A stretch of 64,000 bases of DNA from Mytilisepta virgata (GCA_028015205.1 CM051519.1:89301539-89365538); one strand, 5' to 3'; shown: positions 10,680 through 23,233, numbered from the stretch's first letter. A program made the numbers and translations. The notes: generated by a model not told the origin, from the sequence alone.

Positions 10680-13344
10680 TTTTTTTTTTTATCTATTGAT
10701 ATCTTATCAATTATTTTTTATTTAATTTTTACTGGTCAGCAAAAAGATGTAAATATTTTGGTGTAGGGGGAAGTATCTGGTTATCATTTTTAATGTTTAT
10801 TATTCTTTGCAACATATTCCCTTTTTCGCGTTTATTTTGGGTTTTTTTTTCTCAGTCCTATCTTCCTCTTTTCTTTCGTTATTAAAACTATCGTTCAGTT
10901 AACGTCCGTCTGCAAAAACAATTACCCTACTTCGGCACAGAAAAGCGGCATTTAGGGGGAGGGGGTGTTACACATATGAAACGGGGTTTAGGTAAAATGT
11001 ACGTTGCATGTGGCATGAATTACCTTTCTGATAAATACATACATGCAATTAATATCAATTACATGAAACTGGAATACTTCCGTGCCAGAGAGTCAGTTTT
11101 TCTTCCTATAATATTTTCATCCTACCGGCCAATGTGGAGATAACTCTAAATAAACTGTATTTAATATTGTTAATGCACACTATCGCAAAGTATTCTACTT
11201 ATATCTGAAGCACTTTTTCCCCCTAATTTTATCGATAAAAGGTTTTATTTGCGCAAGTTATTTTTTACACGAGAAAGGGGGACTTGCTTGTTTCAATACA
11301 GATGGAAGTGAAAAAGAAATAAAACACAAAAAAACTCTGATCATAATTATATTCATGTTGTATTATTATACACAAAAAATGCCTGATTTATTTTGTTATA
11401 TTTGTCTTCTGTCAGTCAAGTTTGGGACCGTGTAAATATTCGTTCTTTCCTATAGGTACGAAAAAAATCGGGAATGTTTTAGTAAATCGTCACACACACA
11501 CACACGCTGTATGTATTAGACTATCGGGCTTTTGTGACACTTGCACTGCACATGAGCGGGGGGAGTCTAATTGGCATCTATGTTGTAGTGCAACTCATCC
11601 TCGAATCAATCGCCTTATCTGAAACTGTTATTTTGATATAAAAAGTTAAAATTACTCAATAAGATCAAGTGTTCTATGAAAATTAATGATACAAAAAAAC
11701 ATTGAGTAGAAAACAAATACATAAAGCCTGTTCATAAATCCTTCATGGTAAAAATAGAGTGGCTATATATTTCTATAAACAAAACTGAATTGTACTTATT
11801 ATTACATTAGACCGTGCAAAAAAAGGAATAAATAGACTGACAGACCAGGGGGCATCAATCCGTTTCTATCTACCAGACCAATATGTATGCAATAAGTCGC
11901 ATGGCAGATTACTTGGAGTTTCAAAGGAAAAAAAAATATATCCTAAATATTGCATGATATGCACGTAATATTTTCCACCAAATACATGTATGATATGAAT
12001 ATACTACATCATCCCTCCTCCCCCCCCCCCCCACCTTTGCACTAGAGTTTTAAAATAATAAATTTTTTCAACAGTTCGTGTGCCACTATTTCTATACTAG
12101 CGTGAAAATGATACTTTGAAATTTACTGTTTTTAATTCAATTTCTTGAAACATGGTTTATCTCTTTTTGATATTTTCAATCTGCTCTCAAACATTTTGAG
12201 TTATCAGTTTATCGTGTCGAGTATCAACATTATGAATAAATATTAGAGCTCCGCAGAAAATTTAAAAACATTTAATAAACACTTCACAGATAAATGATGA
12301 TAATAATAATAGATCGCCAGTGTTCCGCATAAAAAGTCTGTTTTTTTCAAAGGAGAATAAACAAACGGGCTTTAGAATAAAATGTAAATCAAAAGTCAGC
12401 ATTGACCAATCAGTGGCAGCTATTTTTCAAATACTGAATTCCACCTTCCCTTCATAACACCACGGCGACCTCATTCAGTTTTTTTTTCTCTTTTCAACCT
12501 ATATATTGTTTATCTTCCCTGACTGCCTTTTCCATTGATAGCCTGATGCATGTGGCATACCCGAATAAATCATACCATGGCTCGCATGGTCCGCTTACGA
12601 TTTAGGACGAAATCAAATATTTAAAACAAACAATGAATGAAAGATGATGAATTAAACAAAAGTCTTCTCAAAATCCTGTTACATAATTCTGGTAACCATT
12701 TCGATACGACAGTGCCTATATATTCCCAATGTGCATATAATCAAAATTCCGGTTTGAGTAAATCTAACAAGAAAAAAAAAAAAATAAAGATTTCACAATT
12801 AATCCTTTTGTCATTGATTAAACTATTTTTGTTGGTATGCTGCATTGAAAAAAATCTTTTTTTTTTCACGGAGTTTCTGTTTCCAAACTTTGTGTAGAAA
12901 CGGTAGTCTAACAATGGCGTGTATACTTTTTGTGTGTTTCCCTTCCATTGAAAATGTTGTAATTACGACAAAATACTTAATGCTTTTGTGTAGATCTGGA
13001 ATAAATCTCATTAGAGAATTATTTTTCTTCAAATAAGGATTGTTAAATCGTTTCATTACACTTTTTCCACAAAATTATAAGAAGTTTTCTGTGGAAATAC
13101 CTCAGATGATAAATCAGTCGGTTCTACATTAACTGTCTGTATCTTTTTAGTGCATGCCCACAATTTTCTAATGTCTACGTCATATGAAAGGTAAATGTCC
13201 CATGTAAAAGTAAGTATGTCATATGAAACTTTTTTTTATTGAATAATACAGAAAATTCTTCTAAAAGTTGTGGAAGAAGCACATAATCATTTTACCGAGA
13301 TCGCGCAATGGATTGTTGTATTTATTTTCATGGGTGTCTTCGTC

Positions 13345-13369
13345 GAGGTCCGCGTTCATCTATATATAA
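13345..13369 (+). promoter_or_regulatory. H1 copy 4 core promoter
   Basis: GAGGTCCGCG at 13345-13354 and TATATATAA at 13361-13369, 91 bp upstream of the ATG at 13460. This copy has the uninterrupted layout. Confidence 0.75.
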
Positions 13370-13459
13370 ACCAGTGTAGCTTGAAATGGCGTAATTTTCA
13401 AATCGTTGTCGAAGTGCATACTTGCGAAGGATTATTTCCGAAATCTCAAATTAACAAAA

Positions 13460-14011
13460 ATGGCAGACGTAGCAGCACCAGTCCCGACCAAGTCACCAAA
13501 GAAGAAGGCAGCAGCTAAGCCAAAGAAGACATCGTCTCATCCTAAATATTCCGAAATGGTCGCTAAAGCCATCGCAGCTCTGAAGGAACGTGGAGGTTCA
13601 TCAAGACAGGCCATTTTGAAATACATTATGGCAAACTTTAATGTTGGTAAGGACGCTAAACCAGTGAACTCACATCTAAAGCTTGCACTGAGAGCAGGAG
13701 TAAAGAACAAAAGTCTTAAACAGTCTAAGGGAACAGGAGCTTCAGGATCATTCAGAATTGGAGAAGCCAAGCCAGCTGCAAAGAAGGCACCCAAAGCCAA
13801 GAAAGCTGTCAAACCAAAGGCAGCTAAGCCAAAGAAGGCTCAAACCCCCAAAAAGAAGAAGCCAGCAGCAAAGAAAGCCGCAGGTGAGAAAAAGGCAGCC
13901 AAACCCAAGAAGCCGGCAGCCAAGAAAGCCGCTAAGCCAAAGAAGGCCAAGTCACCTAAGAAGAAAGCAGCAGCTAAGCCAAAGAAGTCTAAAACCCCAA
14001 AGAAGAAGTAA
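13460..14011 (+). CDS. H1: Histone H1 (linker histone), copy 4
   Basis: Intronless 183-residue linker histone identical in protein to copies 1-3, with an intact promoter and 3' stem-loop. Its unit has the longest C run (13 C near 12021) of the array, a microsatellite difference inside otherwise homogenised sequence. Confidence 0.98.
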   Translation: MADVAAPVPTKSPKKKAAAKPKKTSSHPKYSEMVAKAIAALKERGGSSRQAILKYIMANFNVGKDAKPVNSHLKLALRAGVKNKSLKQSKGTGASGSFRIGEAKPAAKKAPKAKKAVKPKAAKPKKAQTPKKKKPAAKKAAGEKKAAKPKKPAAKKAAKPKKAKSPKKKAAAKPKKSKTPKKK

Positions 14012-14036
14012 AGTCCTCAACGACATGCTGTACATA

Positions 14037-14094
14037 GGCTGCATGCAGCCACAAAAAAGCCCTTTTAAGGGCTACCCATATTTTTCAAAAAGAA
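14037..14094 (+). terminator. H1 copy 4 histone 3' signal (two hairpins and HDE)
   Basis: Palindrome at 14037-14050, stem-loop AGCCCTTTTAAGGGCT at 14058-14073, downstream element CAAAAAGAA at 14086-14094. Confidence 0.92.
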
Positions 14095-14180
14095 TCTGAA
14101 ATTGTTGTACATCATTTTCTAATTTTAAATTTAGCTATACCACTTTCTTTCAACGACCAATTCTTGCTTCTTGTTTTGTG

Positions 14181-14211
<31 letters not shown>

Positions 14212-16293
14212 TTTTTTTTTTATCTATTGATATCTTATCAATTATTTTTTATTTAATTTTTACTGGTCAGCAAAAAGATGTAAATATTTTGGTGTAGGGG
14301 GAAGTATCTGGTTATCATTTTTAATGTTTATTATTCTTTGCAACATATTCCCTTTTTCGCGTTTATTTTGGGTTTTTTTTTCTCAGTCCTATCTTCCTCT
14401 TTTCTTTCGTTATTAAAACTATCGTTCAGTTAACGTCCGTCTGCAAAAACAATTACCCTACTTCGGCACAGAAAAGCGGCATTTAGGGGGAGGGGGTGTT
14501 ACACATATGAAACGGGGTTTAGGTAAAATGTACGTTGCATGTGGCATGAATTACCTTTCTGATAAATACATACATGCAATTAATATCAATTACATGAAAC
14601 TGGAATACTTCCGTGCCAGAGAGTCAGTTTTTCTTCCTATAATATTTTCATCCTACCGGCCAATGTGGAGATAACTCTAAATAAACTGTATTTAATATTG
14701 TTAATGCACACTATCGCAAAGTATTCTACTTATATCTGAAGCACTTTTTCCCCCTAATTTTATCGATAAAAGGTTTTATTTGCGCAAGTTATTTTTTACA
14801 CGAGAAAGGGGGACTTGCTTGTTTCAATACAGATGGAAGTGAAAAAGAAATAAAACACAAAAAAACTCTGATCATAATTATATTCATGTTGTATTATTAT
14901 ACACAAAAAATGCCTGATTTATTTTGTTATATTTGTCTTCTGTCAGTCAAGTTTGGGACCGTGTAAATATTCGTTCTTTCCTATAGGTACGAAAAAAATC
15001 GGGAATGTTTTAGTAAATCGTCACACACACACACACGCTGTATGTATTAGACTATCGGGCTTTTGTGACACTTGCACTGCACATGAGCGGGGGGAGTCTA
15101 ATTGGCATCTATGTTGTAGTGCAACTCATCCTCGAATCAATCGCCTTATCTGAAACTGTTATTTTGATATAAAAAGTTAAAATTACTCAATAAGATCAAG
15201 TGTTCTATGAAAATTAATGATACAAAAAAACATTGAGTAGAAAACAAATACATAAAGCCTGTTCATAAATCCTTCATGGTAAAAATAGAGTGGCTATATA
15301 TTTCTATAAAGAAAACTGAATTGTACTTATTATTACATTAGACCGTGCAAAAAAAGGAATAAATAGACTGACAGACCAGGGGGCATCAATCCGTTTCTAT
15401 CTACCAGACCAATATGTATGCAATAAGTCGCATGGCAGATTACTTGGAGTTTCAAAGGAAAAAAAAATATATCCTAAATATTGCATGATATGCACGTAAT
15501 ATTTTCCACCAAATACATGTATGATATGAATATACTACATCATCCCTCCTCCCCCCCCCCCACCTTTGCACTAGAGTTTTAAAATAATAAATTTTTTCAA
15601 CAGTTCGTGTGCCACTATTTCTATACTAGCGTGAAAATGATACTTTGAAATTTACTGTTTTTAATTCAATTTCTTGAAACATGGTTTATCTCTTTTTGAT
15701 ATTTTCAATCTGCTCTCAAACATTTTGAGTTATCAGTTTATCGTGTCGAGTATCAACATTATGAATAAATATTAGAGCTCCGCAGAAAATTTAAAAACAT
15801 TTAATAAACACTTCACAGATAATTGATGATAATAATAATAGATCGCCAGTGTTCCGCCTAAAAAGTCTGTTTTTCAAAGGAGAATAAACAAACGGGCTTT
15901 AGAATAAAATGTAAATCAAAAGTCAGCATTGACCAATCAGTGGCAGCTATTTTTCAAATACTGAATTCCACCTTCCCTTCATAACACCACGGCGACCTCA
16001 TTCAGTTTTTTTTTCTCTTTTCAACCTATATATTGTTTATCTTCCCTGACTGCCTTTTCCATTGATAGATGCATGTGGCATACCCGAATAAATCATGGCT
16101 CGCATGGTCCGCTTACGATTTAGGACGAAATCAAATATTTAAAACAAACAATGAATGAAAGATGATGAATTAAACAAAAGTCTTCTCAAAATCCTGTTAC
16201 ATAATTCTGGTAACCATTTCGATACGACAGTGCCTATATATTCCCAATGTGCATATAATCAAAATTCCGGTTTGAATAAATCTAACAGGAAAA

Positions 16294-17975
16294 CCTTCTT
16301 TTGGTCTATATGTTGTCTTCGTTTTAAAAATGTTTGAAAGAAGTTATGTAAAAATTGTGGGTTAAGGCTTTTTATTTTCTATTATGCTTGATCTTTGATC
16401 ATATTGACTAAGCTGTTGGTTTTTATCCAATAAACCATGCTTAACTCATCTGTCATTTTGTAGAGTTTCATCCAAATCCTCCTAATAGTTTCAGAGGAGA
16501 AGATGTTTGAAAATTTGTTAACAACAATGAGGACGGACACCAAGTGATGGCAATTAAAAGCTCACATATTATGAAGTTTAATCATTGTTATACAACATTC
16601 TCATCATCACCATACACTAAGGATACCATGTTTACTTTAAAAACCAATAATTGTTGAAATCCGAGCAAGTGTAAAAAATGGTGGGAAAATGGCCATCCAA
16701 AACAAACTTTCATCATCACCATTCAACTCGGGATACCATGTTTACCTTGAAAGTAGCTTTCATCTTCATTTTCTTTCTATAATTCAGGAAAAAATAGCAA
16801 AAACCAGCATTTTGACCCCTATGTTCTATTTTAAGTAAAGGCGGACATGTTTTTCGACCAATCAAAAATCCAAGAATTAACTTTTTGCTTGATACCCTAA
16901 GGAACAATCTTACCAAGTTTCATTTGATTTTGAATAGTAGTTTCAGAGAAGAAGATTTTTGAAATAATAACATAAAAAAGCCAAAAATGTCAAAAAGGGC
17001 AATAACTCTAACATCAGTTGACAGATTTTCACGAAAATCAGCACACAGGTAGCTCTCATCATGCTGAACACTTTCAACCTGCCAGAATTTGCCGTAACCT
17101 AATGATTTTTGAGATATTTTCGAAAAACTGTTGTTTGACACCTATGTTCTATTTTTAGTAACAGTGGCCATGTTTTTTGCAAATCAAAAATCGAAGCACA
17201 AATTTTGTGCAGGATACCCTAAGGAACAATCATGCTAAGTTTTATCCAAATCCATTCAGTAGTTTCAGAGGAGATTTTTGAAATAATAACATAAAAAAAG
17301 CCAAAAATGTCAAAAAAGGGCAATAACTCTAACATCAGTTGACAGATTTTCACGAAAATCAGCACACAGGTAGCTCTCATCATGCTAAACACTTTCAACC
17401 TGCCAGAATTTGCCGTAACCTAATGATTTTTGAGATATTTGCGAAAAAATGTTGTTTGACCCCTATGTTCTATTTTTAGTAATAGCAGCCATGTTTTTCG
17501 AAAAATCAAAAATCCCCACAACCATTCTATGCAGGGTACCCCAAGGAACATTCATATCAAGTTTGGTTCTAATTAGTCAAGTAGTTTCAGAGGAGAAGAT
17601 TTTTGAAATAATAACATAAAAAAAAGCCAAAAATGTCAAAAAGGGCAATAACTCTAACATCAGTTGACAGATTTTCACGAAAATCAGCACACAGGTAGCT
17701 CTCATCATGCTGAACACTTTCAACCTGCCAGAATTTGCCGTAACCTAATGATTTTTGAGATATTTGCGAAAAACTGTTGTCTGACCCCTATGTTCTATTT
17801 TTAGTAACAGCGGCCATGTTTTTCGACGGATCAAAAATCCCCACATCAGTTCTATGCAGGATACCCCAAAGAACATTCATACCAAGTGTGGTTCCAATTG
17901 GTCAAGTAGTTTCAGAGAAGAAGAGTTTTGAAAAATTGTTAACGACGACGACGGACGACGACGGACAGGTGAGTT
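16294..17975. mobile_element. 1.68-kb bivalve-type repeat inserted in the A run of H1 unit 5
   Basis: Compared with unit 6, the spacer is interrupted in its poly-A tract (aacaggaaaa before, aaaaaagg after). The insert contains three imperfect monomers of about 323 bp; the marker ggcaataactctaacatcag recurs near 16998, 17318 and 17643. It also holds phrases common in bivalve repeats (tttcagaggagaagattttt, caagtgatggcaat) and a GAC-rich terminus (gacgacggacgacgacgga) ending in aggtgagtt. No protein domain is seen. It lies about 680 bp or more from the H1 start, outside the core promoter. Confidence 0.8.
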
Positions 17976-18542
17976 AAAAAAGGATAAAGATTTCACAATT
18001 AATCCTTTTGTCATCGATTAAACTATTTTTGTTGGTATGCTGCATTGAAAAAAATCTTTTTTTTTCACGGAGTTTCTGTTTCCAAACTTTGTGTAGAAAC
18101 CGTAGTCTAACAATGGCGTGTATACTTTTTGTGTGTTTCCCTTCTATTGAAAATGTTGTAATTGCGACAAAATACTTAATGCTTTTGTGTAGATCTGGAA
18201 TAAATCTCATTAGAGAATTATTTTTCTTCAAATAAGGATTGTTAAATCGTTTCATTACACTTTTTCCACAAAATTATAAGAAGTTTTCTGTGGAAATACC
18301 TCAGATGATAAATCAGTCGGTTCTACATTAACTGTCTGTATCTTTTTACTGCATGCACACAATTTTCTAATGTCTACGTCATATGAAAGATAAATGTCCC
18401 ATGTAAAAGTAAGTATGTCATATGAAACTTTTTTTTATTGAATAATACAGAAAATTCTTCTAAAAGTTGTGGAAGAAGCACATAATCATTTTACCGAGAT
18501 CGCGCAATGGTTGTTGTATTTATTTTCATGGGTGTCTTCGTC

Positions 18543-18567
18543 GAGGTCCGCGTTCATCTATATATAA
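18543..18567 (+). promoter_or_regulatory. H1 copy 5 core promoter
   Basis: GAGGTCCGCG at 18543-18552 and TATATATAA at 18559-18567, 91 bp before the ATG, as in copies 1, 2 and 4. Small changes occur upstream, but the core motifs are unchanged. Confidence 0.75.
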
Positions 18568-18657
18568 ACCAGTGTAGCTTGAAATGGCGTAATTTTCGAA
18601 TCGTTGTCGAAGTGCATACTTGCGAAGGATTATTTCCGAATTCTCAAATTAACAAAA

Positions 18658-19209
18658 ATGGCAGACGTAGCAGCACCAGTCCTAACCAAGTCACCAAGGA
18701 AGAAGGCAGCAGCTAAGCCAAAGAAGGCTAAATATCATCCTAAATATTCCGAAATGGTCGCTAAAGCCATCGCAGCTCTGAAGGAACGTGGAGGTTCATC
18801 AAGACAGGCCATTTTGAAATACATTATGGCAAACTTTAGTGTTGGTAAGGACGCTAAACCAGTGAACAAACATCTAAAGCTTACACTGAGAGCAGGAGTA
18901 AAGAACAAAAGCCTTAAACAGTCTAAGGGAACAGGAGCTTCAGGATCATTCAGAATTGGAGAAGCCAAGCCAGCTACAAAGAAGAAACCCAAAGCCAAGA
19001 AAGCTGTCAAACCAAAGGCAGCTAAGCCAAAGAAGGCTCAAACCCCCAAAAAGAAGAAGCCAGCAGCAAAGAAAGCCGCAGGTGAGAAAAAGGCAGCCAA
19101 ACCCAAGAAGCCGGCAGCCAAGAAAGCCGCTAAGCCAAAGAAGGCCAAGTCACCTAAGAAGAAAGCAGCAGCTAAGCCAAAGAAGTCTAAAACCCCAAAG
19201 AAGAAGTAA
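18658..19209 (+). CDS. H1: Histone H1 variant, copy 5
   Basis: Intronless 183-residue linker histone that differs from copies 1-4 at ten residues: P9L, K14R, T24A, S25K, S26Y, N61S, S71K, A76T, A107T and A110K. In my hand alignment I found only one silent codon change (at S85). Residues 111-183 and the DNA coding for them are identical to the other copies. The changes add net basic charge next to and within the globular domain; 24-26 lie at its N-terminal edge and 61, 71 and 76 inside it. Promoter and stem-loop are intact, so it is likely functional. It sits in the most diverged complete unit, next to the end of the array. Confidence 0.97.
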   Translation: MADVAAPVLTKSPRKKAAAKPKKAKYHPKYSEMVAKAIAALKERGGSSRQAILKYIMANFSVGKDAKPVNKHLKLTLRAGVKNKSLKQSKGTGASGSFRIGEAKPATKKKPKAKKAVKPKAAKPKKAQTPKKKKPAAKKAAGEKKAAKPKKPAAKKAAKPKKAKSPKKKAAAKPKKSKTPKKK

Positions 19210-19234
19210 AGTCCTCAACGACAAGCTGTACATA

Positions 19235-19291
19235 GGCTGCATGCAGCCACAAAAAGCCCTTTTAAGGGCTACCCATATTTTTCAAAAAGAA
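19235..19291 (+). terminator. H1 copy 5 histone 3' signal (two hairpins and HDE)
   Basis: Palindrome GGCTGCATGCAGCC at 19235-19248, stem-loop AGCCCTTTTAAGGGCT at 19255-19270, downstream element CAAAAAGAA at 19283-19291. The A run between the hairpins is one base shorter than in the other copies, while both hairpins are unchanged. Confidence 0.92.
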
Positions 19292-19523
19292 TCTGAAATT
19301 GTTGTACATCGTTTTCTAATTTTAAATTTAGCTATACCACTTTCTTTCAACGACCAATTCTTGCTTCTTGTTTTGTGTGTGTGTGTGCGTTTTTTTTTTA
19401 TCTATTGATATCTTATCAATTATTTTTTATTTAATTTTTACTGGTCAGCATATAGATGTAAATATTTTGGTGTAGGGGGAAGTATCTGGTTATCATTTTT
19501 AATGTTTATTATTCTTTGCAACA

Positions 19524-21853
19524 TATTCCCTTTTTCGCGTTTATTTTGGGTTTTTTTTTCTCAGTCCTATCTTCCTCTTTTCTTTCGTTATTAAAACTAT
19601 CGTTCAGTTAACGTCCGTCTGCAAAAACAATTACCCTACTTCGGCACAGAAAAGCGGCATTTAGGGGGAGGGGGTGTTACACATATGAAACGGGGTTTAG
19701 GTAAAATGTACGTTGCATGTGGCATGAATTACCTTTCTGATAAATACATACATGCAATTACTATCAATTAGATGAAACTGGAATACTTCCTATAATATTT
19801 TCATCTACTGGCCAATGTGGAGATAACTCTAAATAAACTGTATTTAATATTGTTAATGCACACTATCGCAAACTATTCTACTTATATCTGAAGCACTTTT
19901 CCCCCCTAATTTTATCGATAAAAGGTTTTATTCGCGCAAGTTATTTTTTACACGAGAAAGGGGGACTTGCTTGTTTCAATACAGATGGAAGTGAAAAAGA
20001 AATAAAACAAAAAACTCTGATCATAATTATATTCATGTTGTATTATTATACACAAAAAATGCCTGATTTATTTTGTTATATTTGTCTTCTGTCAGTCAAG
20101 TTTGGTACCGTGTAAATATTCCTTCTTTCCTATAGGTACGAAAAAAATCGGGAATGTTTTAGTAAATCGTCACATACACACACACACACGCTGTATGTAT
20201 TAGACTATCGGGCTTTTGTGGCACTTGCACTGCACATGAGCGGGGGGAGTCTAATTGGCATCTATGTTGTAGTGCAATTCATCCTTGAATCAATCGCCTT
20301 ATCTGAAACTGTTATTTTGATATAAAAAGTTAAAATTACTCAATAAGATCAAGTGTTCTATGAAAATTAATGATACAAAAAAACATTGAGTAGAAAACAA
20401 ATACATAAAGCCTGTTCATAAATCCTTCATGGTAAAAATAGAGTGGCTATATATTTCTATAAACAAAACTGAATTGTACTTATTATTACATTAGACCGTG
20501 CAAAAAAGGAATAAATAGACTGACAGACCAGGGGGCATCAATCCGTTTCTATCTACCAGACCAATATGCATGCAATAAGTCGCATGGCAGATTACTTGGA
20601 GTTTCAAAGGAAAAAAAATAGATCCTAAATATTGCATGATATGCACGTAATATTTTTCACCAAATACATGTATGATATGAATATACTACATCATCCCTCC
20701 CACCCCCACCTTTGCACTAGAGTTTTAAAATAATAAATTTTTTCAACAGTTCGTGTTCCACTATTTCTATACTAGCGTGAAAATGATACTTTGAAATTTA
20801 CTGTTTTTAAACATTGTTCAATTTCTTGAAACATGGTTTATCTTCTTTGATATTTTCAATCTGCTCTCAAACATTTTGAGTTATCAGTTTATCGTGTCGA
20901 GTATCAACATTATGAATAAATATTAGAGCTCCGCAGAAAATTTAAAAACATTTAATAAACACTTCACAGATAATTGATGATAATAATAATAGATCGCCAG
21001 TGTTCCGCCTAAAAAGTCTGTTTTTCAAAGGAGAATAAACAAACGGGCTTTAGAATAAAATGTAAATCAAAAGTCAGCATTGACCAATCAGTGGCAGCTA
21101 TTTTTCAAATACTGAATTCCACCTTCCCCTTCATAACACCACTGCGACCTTATTCAGTTTTTTTTTCTCTTTTCAACCTATATATTGTTTATCTTCCCTG
21201 ACTGCCTTTTCCATTGATAGATGCATGTGGCATACCCGAATAAATCATGGCTCGTATGGTCCGCTTACGATTTAGGACGAAATCAAATATTTAAAACAAA
21301 CAATGAATGAAAGATGATGAATTAAACAAAAGTCTTCTCAAAATCCTGTTACATAATTCTGGTAACCATTTCGATACGACAGTGCCTATATATTCCCAAT
21401 GTGCATATAATCAAAATTCCGGTTTGAATAAATCTAACAGGAAAAAAAAGGATAAAGATTTCACAATTAATCCTTTTGTCATCGATTAAACTATTTTTGT
21501 TGGTATGCTGCATTGAAAAAAATCTTTTTTTTCACGGAGTTTCTGTTTCCAAACTTTGTGTAGAAACCGTAGTCTAACAATGGCGTGTATACTTTTTGTG
21601 TGTTTCCCTTCTATTGAAAATGTTGTAATTACGACAAAATACTTAATGCTTTTGTGTAGATCTGGAATAAATCTCATTAGAGAATTATTTTTCTTCAAAT
21701 AAGGATTGTTAAATCGTTTCATTACACTTTTTCCACAAAATTATAAGAAGTTTTCTGTGGAAATACCTCAGATGATAAATCAGTCGGTTCTACATTAACT
21801 GTCTGTATCTTTTTACTGCACGCACACAATTTTCTAATGTCTACGTCATATAT
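19524..21853 (+). pseudogene. Truncated sixth H1 unit lacking promoter and gene
   Basis: This stretch aligns with unit positions 1 to about 2350 and stops inside the ctacgtcatat motif, about 270 bp before where the H1 ATG should be. The TATA box, coding region and stem-loop are therefore missing. It carries many small differences from units 1-4, including loss of the phrase gtgccagagagtcag, which fits decay at an array edge that no longer takes part in homogenisation. Confidence 0.9.
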
Positions 21854-22024
21854 AATCCTTTTGTCATTGTTTAAACTATTTTTGTTGGTATGCTACATAG
21901 AAAAATTTTTTTTTTCACGGAGTTTCTGTTTCAAAACTTTGGTTAGAAACCGTAGTCTAACAATGGCGTGTATACTTTTTGTGTGTTTCCCTTCCATTAA
22001 AATGTTGTCTCATAATTACGACAG
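21854..22024 (+). repeat. Re-duplicated fragment of H1 spacer at the array end
   Basis: Immediately after the break of unit 6 the sequence repeats, in diverged form, the spacer segment matching 1981-2145 of unit 1 (aatccttttgtcattg ... tgtttcccttcca ... aattacgaca). It ends at about 22024, where unique sequence begins. A duplication or template switch during loss of the rest of the unit is the simplest explanation. Confidence 0.85.
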
Positions 22025-23130
22025 TTTTAGGATTATTATAAAGAATTTATTTCCTTGATACTACGATTACTACCTTCGCTTCGTTATTCATGTACCTGCC
22101 TCTTCTGTAGAAAATAGCAGTGTCTAAGGAAAATTTGAATGACGGTCATAATTACATTCAATACCATTTTTCAATTCAATTCAATTCAATATTTTATTAG
22201 AAAGAGCACCATATATAGGTGAGATCCAACATAAGTACATGAAAAAACAAATATAGGTTTTCAAAACATACAAGCATACATGAGAAATCGTTAATTTTGT
22301 GTATAGTTATGAATATAGCATCAATTTAAATTCAACGTTCTATATTAAATATCTGAAAATTATTTAAAAAGTAATAAATTAAGGATTAGTCGACTTACAA
22401 ATGGCCTCTTGTATGTAGAGCTTCTTTAATAAACATACAAAGCAGTTTCAGTTCTTGCGAGGATCCTGGGTTTATTATCTTATTTGTAAAATTAATAGAA
22501 CATCTGAAAGAGGCCAGTTTTATTTTGTTGAAACGAGGTCAGTTGCATTAAAGTCTGTTTTGCTTCTACAAATGTTGAACAATAATTAATTAAACTTTAA
22601 TTTCAGAACTGAAATTTTCTTTAAATCATATTATTTTTATAAGTACGAACTTCGAGCACTTTTTTCAGAATTTTTGCTCAATTATTTCAAAACGTTACTG
22701 GTGCTTACTAGATTTTTCCAGTGGGATTGAGCACATTAAAAAAAAAAAAACAAAAATTTAGGCACATGACAATATCAGCAATGCATGTGACTTTCGGTGT
22801 TGGGACTCACAGTTCTTCCACATAAGGGATCATATAATACTAATAATATCATATACAGTTCATGTCCACATTAAAATTTTGATTTTTTGGATTAAGGTTA
22901 CACATGTTGGAACAACGTAAAAAAATAGGCAAAGGCGATTCTGTAATAGTTGGAGGTACAGTGAATTGGGAGTATTTTACATTTCATTTAAAGAGGTACA
23001 ACGAATGTTAATCCGCTGTGTTCACAACCTTCCCATATTTTTAGACTTTTAAAATTTCCCCAACTCTTGCGACCATTCGGCACTCCTCGGCAGATTATAC
23101 TAATGAAAGGTAGCGGAATCTGCTGAGGAT
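22025..23130. other. Unique spacer between the H1 array and TMEM43
   Basis: No gene is supported. A (TTCAA)n simple repeat at 22171-22190 is followed by AT-rich sequence and may be the tail of an old retroelement lying on the minus strand. An A run is at 22738-22750. Confidence 0.5.
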
Positions 23131-23233
23131 TGCCGATTGCTCTTGCGACCAATCGAATATTGATACCTGTACTTCCGGTTCCACTTTCACTTTTGCGTTG
23201 AGAAGACAAACAGGTGTCAGTCAGTTAGTCATT
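23131..23233 (+). promoter_or_regulatory. Likely TATA-less TMEM43 promoter and leader
   Basis: A CCAAT box (gaCCAATcg, 23149-23153) and an ETS-type CTTCCGG (23172-23178) lie within 90 bp of the first ATG. No TATA box is present. The phrase tcttgcgacca(t/a)tcg occurs twice, near 23065 and 23141. The transcription start is not determined. Confidence 0.45.

Larger units (their letters stand above)
1..22024 (+). repeat. Tandem array of histone H1 gene units (~3.53 kb each)
   Basis: Units begin at 1, 3526, 7051, 10815, 14346 and 19524, each at the same sequence (tattccctttttcgcg). Lengths are 3525, 3525, 3764, 3531 and 5178 bp, then a truncated sixth. Each complete unit has about 2.5 kb of AT-rich spacer, one H1 gene and a 3' tract of (TG)n followed by a long T run. 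Units 1-4 are nearly identical apart from homopolymers: the C run near 1206 has 8, 9, 10, 13 and 11 C in units 1-5. That variation argues for physically separate copies rather than an assembly artefact. No H2A, H2B, H3, H4 or 5S gene is seen in the spacer. Extra length in unit 3 comes from a 226-bp insertion and in unit 5 from a 1.68-kb insertion. The array is open at the left edge, so its full size is unknown. Confidence 0.97.
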
